Origin: Saitoella complicata NRRL Y-17804
Lineage: Eukaryota > Ascomycota > Saitoellomycetes > Saitoellales > Saitoellaceae
Assembly (NCBI RefSeq): GCF_001661265.1
Contig: NW_017567004.1
Coordinates: 360,752 to 424,751, forward strand
Length of the DNA: 64,000 bases
Reading direction: 5' to 3'
Below, piece after piece: positions 30,550 to 41,162 of the stretch. The notes under the pieces are model-generated. The model saw nothing but the letters and a program-made list of their open reading frames with translations, did not search any database and was not told the origin of the DNA. The translations under genes and the position numbers were made by a program. The stretch's first letter is position 1. Each line of letters opens with the position of its first letter.

Positions 30550-32649
30550 CTAGATGCCCTCTGCCAACTCTGCCACGTCCGGATACCTCACCTCCGCATT
30601 CTCCTCCAACCAATTCATCCATCCCTTAAGGAACCCACCTCCCCTCGCCACCGTCTCCGAATCACCCACAACACACAACTGCCTCTTCGGCCTCGTCATA
30701 CCCACGTTCAAGCGTCGTTTATCCTTCAGGAACCCGACGTCGCGCTCCTCGTTACTCCGTACAAGCGAAAGAATGATTGCTTCCTTCTCTCTTCCCTGGA
30801 AACCGTCCACGGAGCCGGTTTCGAGGGCTGGGTAGCGTTCTTTGAGAAGAGTTTGGAGGAGGGAGACTTGTGCGTTGTAGGGAGTGATGACGGCGATATC
30901 TTCAGGTCGTACCCCAGCTTCCACAAGTGCTTTAACGTGTCGTCCGACGATGATCGTTTCGTTCTCGTTACTCTTACTTTCCGCCAAGAGACCTCCTTTC
31001 CCTTTCACGTTTGGGTTGTCTGTGTCTTCAGCGTATTCGGGACAATCGTCTCCCTGCGTATCCCAGAATATGACAGGGACGGAGGTATCCTCCGTGTTCT
31101 CCACTTCAGGCAGGTCCTTCAGTAGCCTCTCTGCAACGCCTTCGCCAGCTATCAGTTTCCCTTCGTATAAAGCGTCAGACGGATACCGCATGATATCCTC
31201 ATGCATGCGATATTGTACATTGAGCAACTTCTTTATCCCCTCCCCATGCAGCTTCAACAGGCGATCAAAAAGCGTTGTCTCCAATGCGCCAGCACTCGCC
31301 GCGTGTTTCGTCTTGATCGTGGGCGGTAATTGCAGGTGATCGCCAAACAGTAGCAATTTGCTCGGTTGATGCCGTAGGGAAAGCGGGATCCAGCACTGCG
31401 CTTCCAGTGATTGGGACACTTCATCAATGATGACCACATCGAACTTCTCGTGCGCAAGATGATACCCACCCGCACCGTGTAGTGTCGCCAAAACAACTCG
31501 ACTTCCTCTCACCAACTCTTCCACACACTTCCGTTCTCGAACACGATATTCTTTCCGTAGCTCTTTCATTTCTCCGTATAATGCTCGGCGTTCGCGTCCA
31601 TTGCGAGTCTTGCTCACCTTTTTCAGCGTTTCATCCATCTCCTTTCGAACTTCGCCTACGATGACGCCCTGGTCTCCCGTTCGTGTAAGGATGTCGAGGG
31701 AGTGGTTGAGAACACTCGGTAATAGCCTTGCTGGATGGCCTAATCGAACCATCGGGATGCGGTACGGGGAAAGTCGCTCGACGATGTTGTCGACGGAGAT
31801 GTTGGAGGGTCCACAAACAAGCACTCGCAGGTCGCGTGCTACCAGCTGGCGGATACATTCGATGAGGGTATACGTCTTTCCTGTCTTTGAGAGAGTCAGT
31901 TAGAGCTTCGATAGTCCCTGACGGATGATTTCACCCCAGGCGGCCCATGGATCAAAGCGATATCTGGCGTGCTCAAAGCAAACCTGACGGCATCCTGTTG
32001 GCTCTCGTTCAATGTTTCATCCAGGAACTTCAAGTCTTTCACTGCACTCTTATCCTGTGGCCCGGGCTTACCGAGGCCCAACAGAACCCTTACCAACCCA
32101 CTCTGCTCTGACTCCGACATCTTCTCGAGTCTTCGCATCGCATGGGTCATCCGCGAATACGTGACATCGTTTGCGAGCTTAACGACCCATAATTTCCCAG
32201 TGGGTGGCTCGTCATCTTCTTTGGATAGCGCAATCGTAAGTTTCGCTTCGGTGACACGAGTTACCACGCCCTCAATGCCGGCGGATTTGGCAGCAAGCTG
32301 AGTGGTTTTCCGTGCAGTGGCTGCCAGCTGCTCTCGGATTGACACGATATCGCCGGTACGGAGGCCATGGGCGGGGAGTTCAGGCGTTGTACTCATCGCT
32401 TCAAGGTCAACTAAGCTGTACACAAATCTCAGCATAAGACAAAAAGTCTTTTGCAACCTTACTATACCTCTTTCCACCAAAACCAGTCCGCGTTCCGCCA
32501 ACTACCAGGTTCAACACAGCCAACCCTTTCTTTTGCAGAGCAGCAGGCTGACATGTCTCCAGCACCTCAGTCGTCTCCTCGACCTCAGCCTGTCTTTCCT
32601 TCTCAATCAGCCTCTGCTGCCCGCTCGCAAACACACTCAATTCGACCAT
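30550..32649 (-). CDS. SF1B helicase, Hcs1/IGHMBP2 family
   Basis: Three exons (32649-32468, 32415-31935, 31884-30550; introns 52 and 50 nt) encode 665 aa, close to the length of yeast Hcs1. The N-terminus carries the stalk/OB region ('TGFGGKSLVDLEAMS' across intron 1, then 'GIEGVVTRVTEAKLTIAL'). The Walker A motif GPPG|TGKT is split exactly by intron 2. Walker B is 'VVIIDEVSQ', motif III 'GDHLQLPP', motif V 'SVDGFQGREKEA', and motif VI 'VGMTRPKRQL'. The family comprises 5'-3' RNA/DNA helicases; Hcs1 copurifies with DNA polymerase alpha and IGHMBP2 is linked to ribosomes and tRNA. There is no C-terminal R3H or AN1 finger. It lies in the same 9 kb as UPF1, a related helicase. Confidence 0.92.
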
Positions 32650-32763
32650 GTCTTTTGTAGGTTGGGGTTGGTTCTATTTTTAGAATCGGCTGCAGAACGA
32701 CCTCATTGTGCGTTTCTCACCTCGAACCTCGAGCTCTCCTTGACAAGAACAAACAATATCGCA
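32650..32763. promoter_or_regulatory. Compact bidirectional promoter (helicase / thioredoxin-like)
   Basis: 114 bp between divergent start codons. No obvious TATA box; both genes must be driven from this interval. Confidence 0.5.
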
Positions 32764-33318
32764 ATGAACAGATCGATCCGGAATACATTCGAAGGCATCG
32801 CGAGAAGAGGTTTTGCTACGAGCAATGTACTACAAAGGGTCTGGACGCCTGTCCGATCAAGGACGGAGTTTGAGGCGATACAGGCATTAACAACAGCCAA
32901 CAACGTCCCACTGATTGCGAACTTTACTGCGTTGTAGGTTGCACAGCCCAATTACATCTGCGATATGACTGACAGAAGCGATCTAGCTGGTGCCCGACCT
33001 GCAAAGTCACTGGTCCGATCCTTGAAAAGGTCGTGGAAAAGATCAGCGAGCAAAGCAGGATTGATATGGTTAATGTCGAGGTGGACGCACCTGAAGCTGC
33101 CGAATTGATGGTGATGTACCAGGTTTGTGGTCTCTAAAAAGCTCTCGACTCAATAGCTCACGATAATCATCCAATAGGTCCGCACATTGCCGACGTTCGT
33201 CTCCTTTTACAGGGATAGAAAAGAAGACTCATTCGTGCCGGGTGGCCATGGATCGCAGTCAGAGCAACAGATACAGGATTGGGTTAGTATGACGGCAAGG
33301 CTTGGTAAGGGACAATAG
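32764..33318 (+). CDS. Mitochondrial thioredoxin-like protein with WCPTC motif
   Basis: Three exons (32764-32933, 32987-33122, 33178-33318; introns 53 and 55 nt) encode 148 aa. The start MNRSIRNTFEGIARRGFATS is an Arg-rich mitochondrial presequence. The thioredoxin core follows: 'VPLIANFTAFWCPTCKVTGP', 'EKISEQSRIDMVNVEVDA' and 'VRTLPTFVSFYRDRKE' with the cis-Pro. The active site reads WCPTC instead of WCGPC. The C-terminus is Gly/Gln-rich and may end by reading through to TAG at 33318; a further short intron (GTTAGT...GAACAG) ending in 'IG' is an alternative. Its donor acts as a disulfide reductase in the matrix if the fold is active; the altered dipeptide implies a shifted redox potential. 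Confidence 0.78.
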
Positions 33319-33390
33319 ACTTGACATGGGGTCTTGAACAGATCGGATGATGATTAGATAGTATAACTCCAATTCGCAGGCTGCTCGCCG

Positions 33391-35100
33391 CTATTCACAT
33401 ACACCACATATGACAATCCGCCCCATTCCAACATCAACATCTTCCTCCTCCCCAACCTCGTCGACGACAAACACCAGACTCCATCGTTCCCACGCACCCT
33501 TCTCCTGCCACATTTTGATGAGTGCTTCGTAGGCACCGCCTGTGAACCGTGGCCTCTGTAACGTGGCGGCTTCGTCGAGGAGGGTGGGAACAAGAGCAGG
33601 ATTGTAACACAATGGTACTGGCTTGTTGCATGTTTTGCAGATATGCTGACGGCGTTGTTCAGAAGTAGGAGCCGTGTATATGCGTTCGCAGCTGTGCCAG
33701 TGTCAGCTAAACGTCTTGAAGTTCTTGCTTCAACTTGCACCATTCGCCTCGAAACACTTTCCCCTGTTCTTCCAATTCCTGGTACTCCATGCGTGGTATA
33801 ATCACGTTAAGAAAGCCCATCAAGACATTTCCTGCTTCTTCCTTCTCACTCGCTTTGTCCAAGTCCTTTGTCTCAACATCCTCTCCTTCCTCTTGAGCTT
33901 CAACATTACGATGCACTTCCCTCAACGCCTCCTCGACCTGCGCCAGAGTATACAATACCTTTGCCCTACCCTTCCATTCAACCTCACCATCGACCCATGG
34001 AACCTTCACCTTCTTTCCTTCATCAGGAATCTCGACTTCACACTTCTTCACCAATCCGCCAAGGTTCTGAGCGAATGACTTCAACCAGCGTGCGCATTCA
34101 ATGGGCGGGTCAACGTCAATGGCTGTGTCACCTCTCACCACGACCTGCTTCTTAGTACCATACGTACTCTTGTGAGCCCGGTCAATGACCAGCACGGTCG
34201 AATATGGCGTGAACTTGGTCGCGGATATGCACATTGCATCACCCCAGAAGACGAGATCACATGAGGCGGACTCATCAAATACCTCCACCGCAAGCGTCTG
34301 GATTTCTCGACCTTGCTTGGTGGTGATGGACCGGATAAATCCGAGCTTCTTGACAGCCGCCACGAGTTTGAGATCGCGCATATCGCCTTCGACTTCCTCC
34401 TCTCTCAACGACAAGAATTCCTTTAAACTCAGGATTCCACCACGGGTGATACTCTCACTCTTTCCATCGTCGTTCGTGTCCACGGAGACGATACCCGTTG
34501 TGCTACTGCCACTTCCCAAGGAAAGAAAAAGTGGTACAGTCGAAACCGTCTTCCGCTCCATCTTGTCCCCTTTCTGATTCTCTCGTTTCTTGCCATCGAC
34601 GGCGGCAGTAAAGGTAGAATACACGCGGACTCGAGCTCCGAGATGGAGAAATGTCGGCGGAGGAGCGGTGGTGGGAAAGTATGCCTTTACCTCGATGACG
34701 TGATGACTCGGGTCTTTAACGCCCAGTAGGACGAGAAGTGTCGATTGTGATGGGAAGGCGGAGATGGAGACGACACGACCGGTGAGAACCTGTAGGATTA
34801 CCACATCAGCGCCAGATAGATGGAATACGAGGGTAACAACCCCACCACATTATGCTTCCCCAGCTTCAAGTTCGGAATCAGCGTCTCCTTGTACTGCAAT
34901 TCCCTGGGTGGCCTCCATTCATCGCCATGTCCGTTGAACCCCAAGTCCGACGCATTTGGAGTAGTTATAAAGCCATCCCCGGGATTGTATGCTGGCTGAC
35001 TATGGTCAGGAGCATGGGATGGCTGATGGGACCGGTCCGAGTTGGGAGGTGTGCCATAGAAGGAGCCAACGCTGGGAAAGGAGATGGTGGACTGCCACAT
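33391..35100 (-). CDS. OB-fold nucleic-acid-binding protein (RPA1/MEIOB-like) with C-terminal zinc ribbon
   Basis: Three exons (35100-34846, 34789-33741, 33691-33391; introns 56 and 49 nt) encode 534 aa. The N-terminus is a Gly/Pro/Ser-rich tail with 'FPSVGSFYGTPPNS'. An OB-fold region follows from about residue 85 ('NVVLTGRVVSIS'). A second OB-like core has 'VAVKKLGFIRSITTKQGREI' style strands and 'CDLVFWGDAMCISATKF', then 'DVDPPIECARWLKSFAQ', which recurs in ascomycete OB-fold proteins I would group with MEIOB/RPA1 relatives. The last exon holds a zinc ribbon ('GECCERIYTA', 'HICKTC'). MEIOB-type proteins bind single-stranded DNA in meiotic recombination; that role here is inferred. The 3' end of exon 2 was chosen to keep the Cys pair. 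Confidence 0.65.
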
Positions 35101-35602
35101 TAGCAATGATAGAGAAGCAATCGAGAAACAGAAGAAGAGATAGCAATTCAAAGTTGCTGAACGGAAGGATTGCTGTATAGCTGCGATGTTGGTGTAGAGA
35201 TTGCGGCCCGCAGTGACTGACGGTTTGCGCGTTCACGTAGGATCAAACAGAGGGCCGGTGCGAAAGCTGAGGAGTAGTGAACTGAAAGTGCACGAATATA
35301 TACAAATAGCACTACAATATCTCTCACCTAGCGAGCGAAGCAACCAGCAACGTCTAACCTTGGCCAGACGTGTCCTCCGAAGCAATCCCAGCGAGCCTAT
35401 GATCAACGTCGACGAACGACATCATTATCATGATCAAGAGGCAAACTCAGTCAACTGATGATTCCCGCTCTTCAAAGCGAAATTTCATCGACCAGCATTC
35501 CGGGTCTTGGCGTTACTTCAAGACCTCTGCTTCATCAAAGCCCTCACCCAAGATCTGACGTCCACATTATCAGATTTATCGGCAAAGACACACCAGAGAC
35601 GC
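35101..35602. other. Intergenic region
   Basis: 502 bp between the UPF1 stop and the OB-fold gene start, both on the minus strand. Holds the OB-gene promoter; no other feature seen. Confidence 0.45.
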
Positions 35603-38600
35603 CTAGAACTCTGTCACACCCGCCTGACTCCTGAATGCCGTCGTCGCCTCACTCCTCACACTCCTACCGTCATCATCCATGTTTCCACCAGCGGTAGAGT
35701 AGGCAACAACACTGTATGCGTCATTCTCACCCAAGCCCATCTGACTCTTATAGTCGGTGATCATAGTTGGCGCTTCGGAAGTGACACTGTTCCTCCTTCC
35801 AGGGATGGACTGGAGGTTAGCACCATTCAATCTGTCGGACTGGTTGAACGAAGTCTTCTGCTGGGGAGGCAATGCGGGCCAGCTGTCCAACGCGCTCGAG
35901 AACACGGGGCCAGCAGTGAACATAGGTGGGTACGCAGATCCATTGCCAGTCGGAACGCTGTTCGTAGCAGCCGAGTACACCGAACTGACATCGTCAGGAA
36001 TATACCCACCCATCATGCTAGCCGTCTCACTAAAAGCATCAGCACTCGGCCCAGCCCTCTTCGCATTCGGGGATCCAGGCGCAAGCGGACGGGACATGGT
36101 CATCGTATGCCTCTCCGGACCCTTGAAATTCATCTTTGGCTTCGAGAACTGAATCATCGAGATCTGCAAGTTAGACAAGGGTCCCTCGACGAGACACTCG
36201 TTCTCCTTGTAATGCATCAAGAGCTGGTACCAAAGGGGGTGCTTAGCAAGGACCTTGGGGTTACCGAGGATAACGACACCGTATTTAGCACGGGTAAGCG
36301 CGACGTTAAGACGACGTGGGTCGTTCAAGAAACCGATTCCCTGGTGATCGTTGGAACGGACACAGGAGAGGATGATGTAATCCTTCTCACGACCCTGGAA
36401 AGCATCGACGGATGCCACCTCAATCTCCTTATACAAATCCTTCCTCAAAGATCCGTTAACCTGCATAGAGCTCACGATGTAACTCCTCTGACCTTCATAA
36501 GGCGTGATGATACCAATCTGACTCGGCACAACACCAGCCTTGAACAACTTCGTCACGACCTTCTCACAGTTACTCGCTTCCGTCCTATTCAGATACGAAG
36601 TACCAGACGCAGAAATCTCTTCCTGTCCAAGGTTCGAATGGAACATCATCGGCGTCTCCATCACAGGCCAAGGGAAATCCACATTCTTGGCACTACGCTC
36701 CGAAGACGAAACTCCATTCTGCAACGTACCCTCGTAAAACATGTTACTCGGGAACTCGGACAAACACGGGTGCATACGATACTGCACCGTCAACCTGATC
36801 GGCGCATTCCCCAAGATAACCAACCTCTCAAACAAAGACTGGTGCAAACCAGCCCTCGCAGCCTTCTTGTTCATGATGACAGGCCCAAGCTGCTGGTGAT
36901 CACCAACAAGAACAACCTGCTTACACCCCATAACAAGCGGAATCATCACCTCCGGCTCCGTTGCCTGCGTTGCCTCATCAACAAGCACAGTCCTGAACTT
37001 GAACTTACTCAACCTCGGATCTCCCGCACCGACACTCGTACAACAAATCACATCCGCATTCATCAAGATCTCACGTTCCGCTGCGCGTGTCAGGGACTTG
37101 AATTTCTTTTCGTCAGAGGCGGAGAGTTCGCCGAGTTCGGTGCGGAGTTGGATGAGTTTTTGGAGTTCGACGTTGGTGTCGTTGTTGCGGACTTGTTCGT
37201 GGAGGGTGAGGAAAGCGACGGGGTTGTCCATGTCTTCGCGTGATTTGGCGGATAGACGCACGACCTTCAAGCCAGTCTTGTGGATCTTACCGGCCAATTG
37301 GTCGACGGCGACGTTAGAGGGTGCAGTAACCAAAACCTGTCCCGGGTTCATCTTGGCCAAATGGTAGACAATAGTCGCGGACGTCACGGTCTTACCCGTA
37401 CCCGGAGGACCCTGAATGAGCGACAAAGGCTTCTGCAACACAGATTTGACAGCATGAACCTGACTCACATTAAGCTCAGGCAGATTCGGCGCCGAAAATC
37501 TCTTCGGCATCTGCGTTTTCAAAACCTGCTGCGCGACCTCATGTCCGAGCAACTTGTGGTAGATATACCCAGACACAGACGTCTCATTGACAGCAAAAGT
37601 CTTCATCGCGAGTTGCATACGGTCGAAGGAGGTACTCTTCCACACGTAGTCCACCTTGAAGTTATGCGTGCAGTCGGTGGGAGGACGGTCACCCTTCCCA
37701 CCACTTCTCAACTCCAAACCGATCTCGTCGCTGATGTTGTTGGGGATCTTGATGACGTACCCGACACCCTCCCATGCTGCTCTTAACTCTCCGTAATACC
37801 TCAGACGCATCTCATCTCCCACAGCCAACTTGTAATCGCCCATGTCCACTTTGGGAAGGACGAACCATGCGGTGTGTTTCTGGTTAAGGCCCTGATCCCA
37901 TCGGACGACGATCCCGTCCTGCGTTTGACTTTCCTTCAACTTCCTGTCGTAGTCCGCCTCGATCTTGACCAATGGACCAAAGATATTCTGGTACTGGTAC
38001 GCGTCCTCGTATCTCAACAACACCGGCATGGGTTCGTCATCGATTCCGGGCTTCTCCAAGTCCTGTAGGGAGGCATTCGCGTCATCCTTCCACAACTCCT
38101 CTAGTTTGGTAATCTGCGAAGGGGTGATCTGGCGTGCGCGGAGGATCTCGTGGTCGCCGGGGACGGTGACGAGCCAGGGGAGGAAACAACGGTCGTCGAT
38201 GAGGGGTTGCCATTGTGCGAGGTCCCAGTTCATGTCTTTGGAGCTGGGCATGGAGGCACATGGTTGACGACACAAGAGAACGACGACGGTGTCGGACTTG
38301 GCGGGGATGAAACCGAGTAAGAAGACATTGCGCGTTCCACAGTTGTAGCATTCGAGGGTAGTCTCGCCCAACGCACTTGCCGGGTGCAGACACACCTCCT
38401 TGTGCCTACTCCTCACCAGATGGTTGATGATATGCGACGACGAGGTATTACCGCGGCTGTTGCAAAAGTATTTCGAACACCCAAGACATTTGACCACACT
38501 GCTCGGCGTATGAATCCCACAATAAGCGCACGCATGCTCCGGCAACTCTCCCTCTCCCTCCTCGAGCAACTCCTCATATTCGCCACCTTCCTCACCCTCT

Positions 38601-38809
38601 TCCCTAACTCCCCTCCTTGGCGCCAAGGACAAACTCTCGACAGTGATATCGTCCACAATCGATTCCTCGTCGTCCTGTCCATACTGATGCGTCAACGACG
38701 TCGATTCGGTGAGGGTATGCGAGTGAATCGAGGATGTCTCGTCATTGTACGCGTGTCCGTGACGACTTGGAAAATGCGATGTCCCTAGATGAGTGAAGGC
38801 GCCTTCCAT
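35603..38809 (-). CDS. upf1: RNA helicase UPF1 (nonsense-mediated mRNA decay)
   Basis: A single-exon gene of 1068 aa. An acidic N-terminal tail (1-90) leads into the CH zinc domain (~92-200) with Cys/His pairs '[18 protein letters not shown]', '[10 protein letters not shown]' and '[10 protein letters not shown]', which binds UPF2 in other organisms. The helicase core has Walker A at 467-474 (GPPGTGKT), Q-motif '[14 protein letters not shown]', Walker B '[13 protein letters not shown]', '[10 protein letters not shown]', '[19 protein letters not shown]' and '[12 protein letters not shown]'. A C-terminal ~170-residue Ser/Gly/Asn-rich tail follows. UPF1 unwinds RNA with ATP in the cytoplasm to drive decay of mRNAs with premature stops. 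An out-of-frame upstream open frame overlaps its start (see the upstream entry). Confidence 0.97.
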   Translation of the reverse strand: MEGAFTHLGTSHFPSRHGHAYNDETSSIHSHTLTESTSLTHQYGQDDEESIVDDITVESLSLAPRRGVREEGEEGGEYEELLEEGEGELPEHACAYCGIHTPSSVVKCLGCSKYFCNSRGNTSSSHIINHLVRSRHKEVCLHPASALGETTLECYNCGTRNVFLLGFIPAKSDTVVVLLCRQPCASMPSSKDMNWDLAQWQPLIDDRCFLPWLVTVPGDHEILRARQITPSQITKLEELWKDDANASLQDLEKPGIDDEPMPVLLRYEDAYQYQNIFGPLVKIEADYDRKLKESQTQDGIVVRWDQGLNQKHTAWFVLPKVDMGDYKLAVGDEMRLRYYGELRAAWEGVGYVIKIPNNISDEIGLELRSGGKGDRPPTDCTHNFKVDYVWKSTSFDRMQLAMKTFAVNETSVSGYIYHKLLGHEVAQQVLKTQMPKRFSAPNLPELNVSQVHAVKSVLQKPLSLIQGPPGTGKTVTSATIVYHLAKMNPGQVLVTAPSNVAVDQLAGKIHKTGLKVVRLSAKSREDMDNPVAFLTLHEQVRNNDTNVELQKLIQLRTELGELSASDEKKFKSLTRAAEREILMNADVICCTSVGAGDPRLSKFKFRTVLVDEATQATEPEVMIPLVMGCKQVVLVGDHQQLGPVIMNKKAARAGLHQSLFERLVILGNAPIRLTVQYRMHPCLSEFPSNMFYEGTLQNGVSSSERSAKNVDFPWPVMETPMMFHSNLGQEEISASGTSYLNRTEASNCEKVVTKLFKAGVVPSQIGIITPYEGQRSYIVSSMQVNGSLRKDLYKEIEVASVDAFQGREKDYIILSCVRSNDHQGIGFLNDPRRLNVALTRAKYGVVILGNPKVLAKHPLWYQLLMHYKENECLVEGPLSNLQISMIQFSKPKMNFKGPERHTMTMSRPLAPGSPNAKRAGPSADAFSETASMMGGYIPDDVSSVYSAATNSVPTGNGSAYPPMFTAGPVFSSALDSWPALPPQQKTSFNQSDRLNGANLQSIPGRRNSVTSEAPTMITDYKSQMGLGENDAYSVVAYSTAGGNMDDDGRSVRSEATTAFRSQAGVTEF

Positions 38810-39743
38810 ATTGGCGGGTTCGACTCTGTGGGATCAATTGCTGAGTATCCTTTAACGATTGTCGCCTTCGTGTGTGCTGTGATGACTTGAGGTGACTGCT
38901 GACTTCGGGAATTCCGCAGCGCGCGGCTGGACAACGCAGGTGAGCTCAACGTACGGCAGATGGACATTGCAATTGGAGGAGGGTGAACAGGAGGCAGATA
39001 TAAGGATAATATGATTGTATTATTATGACCATTCACAATGAAAGGGAAGCGAAATGCGACACAAGCGAGTTTCCCGAAGGGGATCAACAGGCAGCCGGAT
39101 CTACGTCGACGTACGTCCCACCGACTATCCCCAGTGACTTATAATGGTTCCACACGGACCAGGTCATCAGGCCCAGGACACCGAACGAAGGAAATCCTGA
39201 TCCTTGTCTAGAACCAGTACGACCCTTACGCCAGTCGTGGTCTTCGTGAGGGTAGATCGGAGCGCTCCTGATAGCACCAAGGGGCGATCACCGACCCATG
39301 TACATACGATTCATCCATCAACCGAATCCGAATATGTAAAGTTCCTTAACATCGAGTTAGCTACATGGTCTGAAGAAGAACAAGAGGAAGAACAGCGATG
39401 AACAACGACGAACGTGATCAGATAGGAGCGAAAGACAATGCTATCGGTTTGTCAACATTGGTGTAGTAGCACCTCTGTTGAACTATGCTTGATGTTGATA
39501 AATCATCCTCTCGTCCGCCATCGTCCATCTGCCATTCTTCCCGTAATAGCAAAGACTTACCATCTGAGTTGTTCCCTTTGATTTTGTATAGGAGCGCGCT
39601 CGAGGCCAGTTTTTATAGGGAGCGCGGCTCGTGGGCCAAATTCGAGAGCTGCGCCACACCGCTTGGGAAAAGTTCGACGGGGACGAGATACTGGAGAGCC
39701 TTGTCCGTTTTTCACGAGTCCGCCAAGTCAGTAAGTCGCCGTC
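38810..39743. promoter_or_regulatory. Divergent UPF1 / RPL5 intergenic region with possible uORF
   Basis: 934 bp holding both promoters. On the minus strand an ATG at 38968 opens a 61-codon frame that runs past the UPF1 ATG (38809) in another frame and stops at 38785. If transcribed, it would be a uORF overlapping the main start. On the plus side the RPL5 leader is pyrimidine-rich. Whether the uORF is in the UPF1 mRNA cannot be told from sequence. Confidence 0.4.
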
Positions 39744-40768
39744 ATGGTATGTTGTTCTTCGTCGTCCTGCGATTCTTTCTATCACGTCAATTCATCCGCT
39801 TTACGTTGTGCATGGGATGGATCGCTGGATGACTTTGTCGGTTCGAAGGGTTACAGGGTCGCTAACGCTCCATTGGACAGCCTTTCGCCAAGACCGTCAA
39901 GAACACCGCCTACTTCAAGCGTTTCCAGACCAAGTACCGTCGTAGAAGGGAGGGTAAGACCGACTACTACGCCCGTAAGCGTTTGATCACCCAGGCCAAG
40001 AACAAGTACAACTCGCCCAAGTACCGCCTCGTGGTCCGCTTCACCAACACCGACATCATCTGCCAGGTTGTCTACGCCAAGATCCAGGGTGACCATGTCT
40101 TGACCGCCGCTTACTCTCACGAGCTCCCCCGCTACGGTATCAACCACGGTCTTACCAACTGGTCTGCTGCCTACGCTACTGGTCTCCTCTGCGCTCGTCG
40201 TGCTCTCCAGAAGCTCGGCTTGGACGAGAAGTACCCCGGTGTCGAGGAGATCGACGGCGAGTACTCCCTCCAGGAGCCCGCCGAGGGTGAGGCCCGCCCC
40301 TTCAAGGTCTTCCTTGATGTCGGTCTTAAGCGTACCTCCACTGGTTCCCGTCTCTTCGCTGCCGTGAAGGGATGCTCCGACGGTGGTATCCTCATTCCCC
40401 ACTCCGAGAAGCGTTTCCCCGGTTTCGACATTGAGTCCGAGGAGCTCGACGCCGAGACCCTCCGCAAGTACATCTTCGGTGGTCACGTCGCTGAGTACAT
40501 GGAGACCCTCATGGACGACGATGAGGAGCGTTACCGCGTCCAGTTCGCTGGTCTCATCGCTGACGGTATTGAGTCCGACCAGATCGAGGACATGTACGCC
40601 GAGGCCTTCGAGAAGATCAAGGAGGACCCCGCTGCCAAGCCCACCCAGAAGAAGACCAAGGAGGAGTACAAGGCTGCCGGTGCTCAGTACCGCCAGAAGA
40701 AGCTCTCTCACGCCGAGCGCAAGGCCCGTGTTGCTGCCAAGATCGAGCAGCTCCAGGCTCAGGAGTAA
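39744..40768 (+). CDS. rpl5: 60S ribosomal protein L5 (uL18)
   Basis: Two coding exons: the first is only the ATG (39744-39746), the second is 39881-40768, separated by a 134 nt intron (GTATGT...GCTAAC...GGACAG). The 296-aa product starts MPFAKTVKNTAYFKRFQTKY and continues RRRREGKTDYYARKRL, the universally conserved uL18 N-terminus. It includes 'QGDHVLTAAYSHELPRYG', 'LTNWSAAYATGLLCARR' and the eukaryotic C-terminal extension. It binds 5S rRNA and RPL11 in the large-subunit central protuberance. Codon use is extremely C-ending, as expected of a highly expressed gene. The intron after the start codon resembles those of other fungal ribosomal protein genes. Confidence 0.98.
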
Positions 40769-41162
40769 GGTTCGAGTTTTGGGATGTTTATGGTATGATC
40801 GGTTTATACTACGGTAGAGAATCTGACGTACTTGAGACTCGTATTATCATGTCCATGCTTGTAAATTGTTGAAATAAGAGAGCTTTGACTGTAATTCCTT
40901 GTATAAGGTTTGCCGCTTACGTCTGGTGCATGCAAAGTCTCCACACTCCAAGTTGATCACCCAACAAACTCACCACCAAAAACAACAGCCGGCGATAAAG
41001 CAGCATACACCCAAGCAACTGAAGAAAAGGAACGACCGCATACAACCCAGTCGATCTACAACGTCTGCCAAGGTGTCTTCACAAGTCATCGCCCACGGAA
41101 CGTTCGCTCATACCCCAAACCAACACGACCGCAACAAACATCGTTCACGTCTCGCCAGCATC
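40769..41162. promoter_or_regulatory. Intergenic region upstream of the peroxin gene
   Basis: 394 bp. An in-frame open stretch reaches back to 40899 but contains no domain features and looks like leader sequence. Confidence 0.4.

Noticed and set aside
35507-37243. 578-codon plus-strand frame antisense to UPF1
   Set aside because: Arg/His/Leu-rich composition with no domain; UPF1 on the other strand is unmistakable.
39851-40711. 286-codon minus-strand frame over RPL5
   Set aside because: Leu/Gly/Val-rich mirror of the extreme codon bias in RPL5; not a gene.
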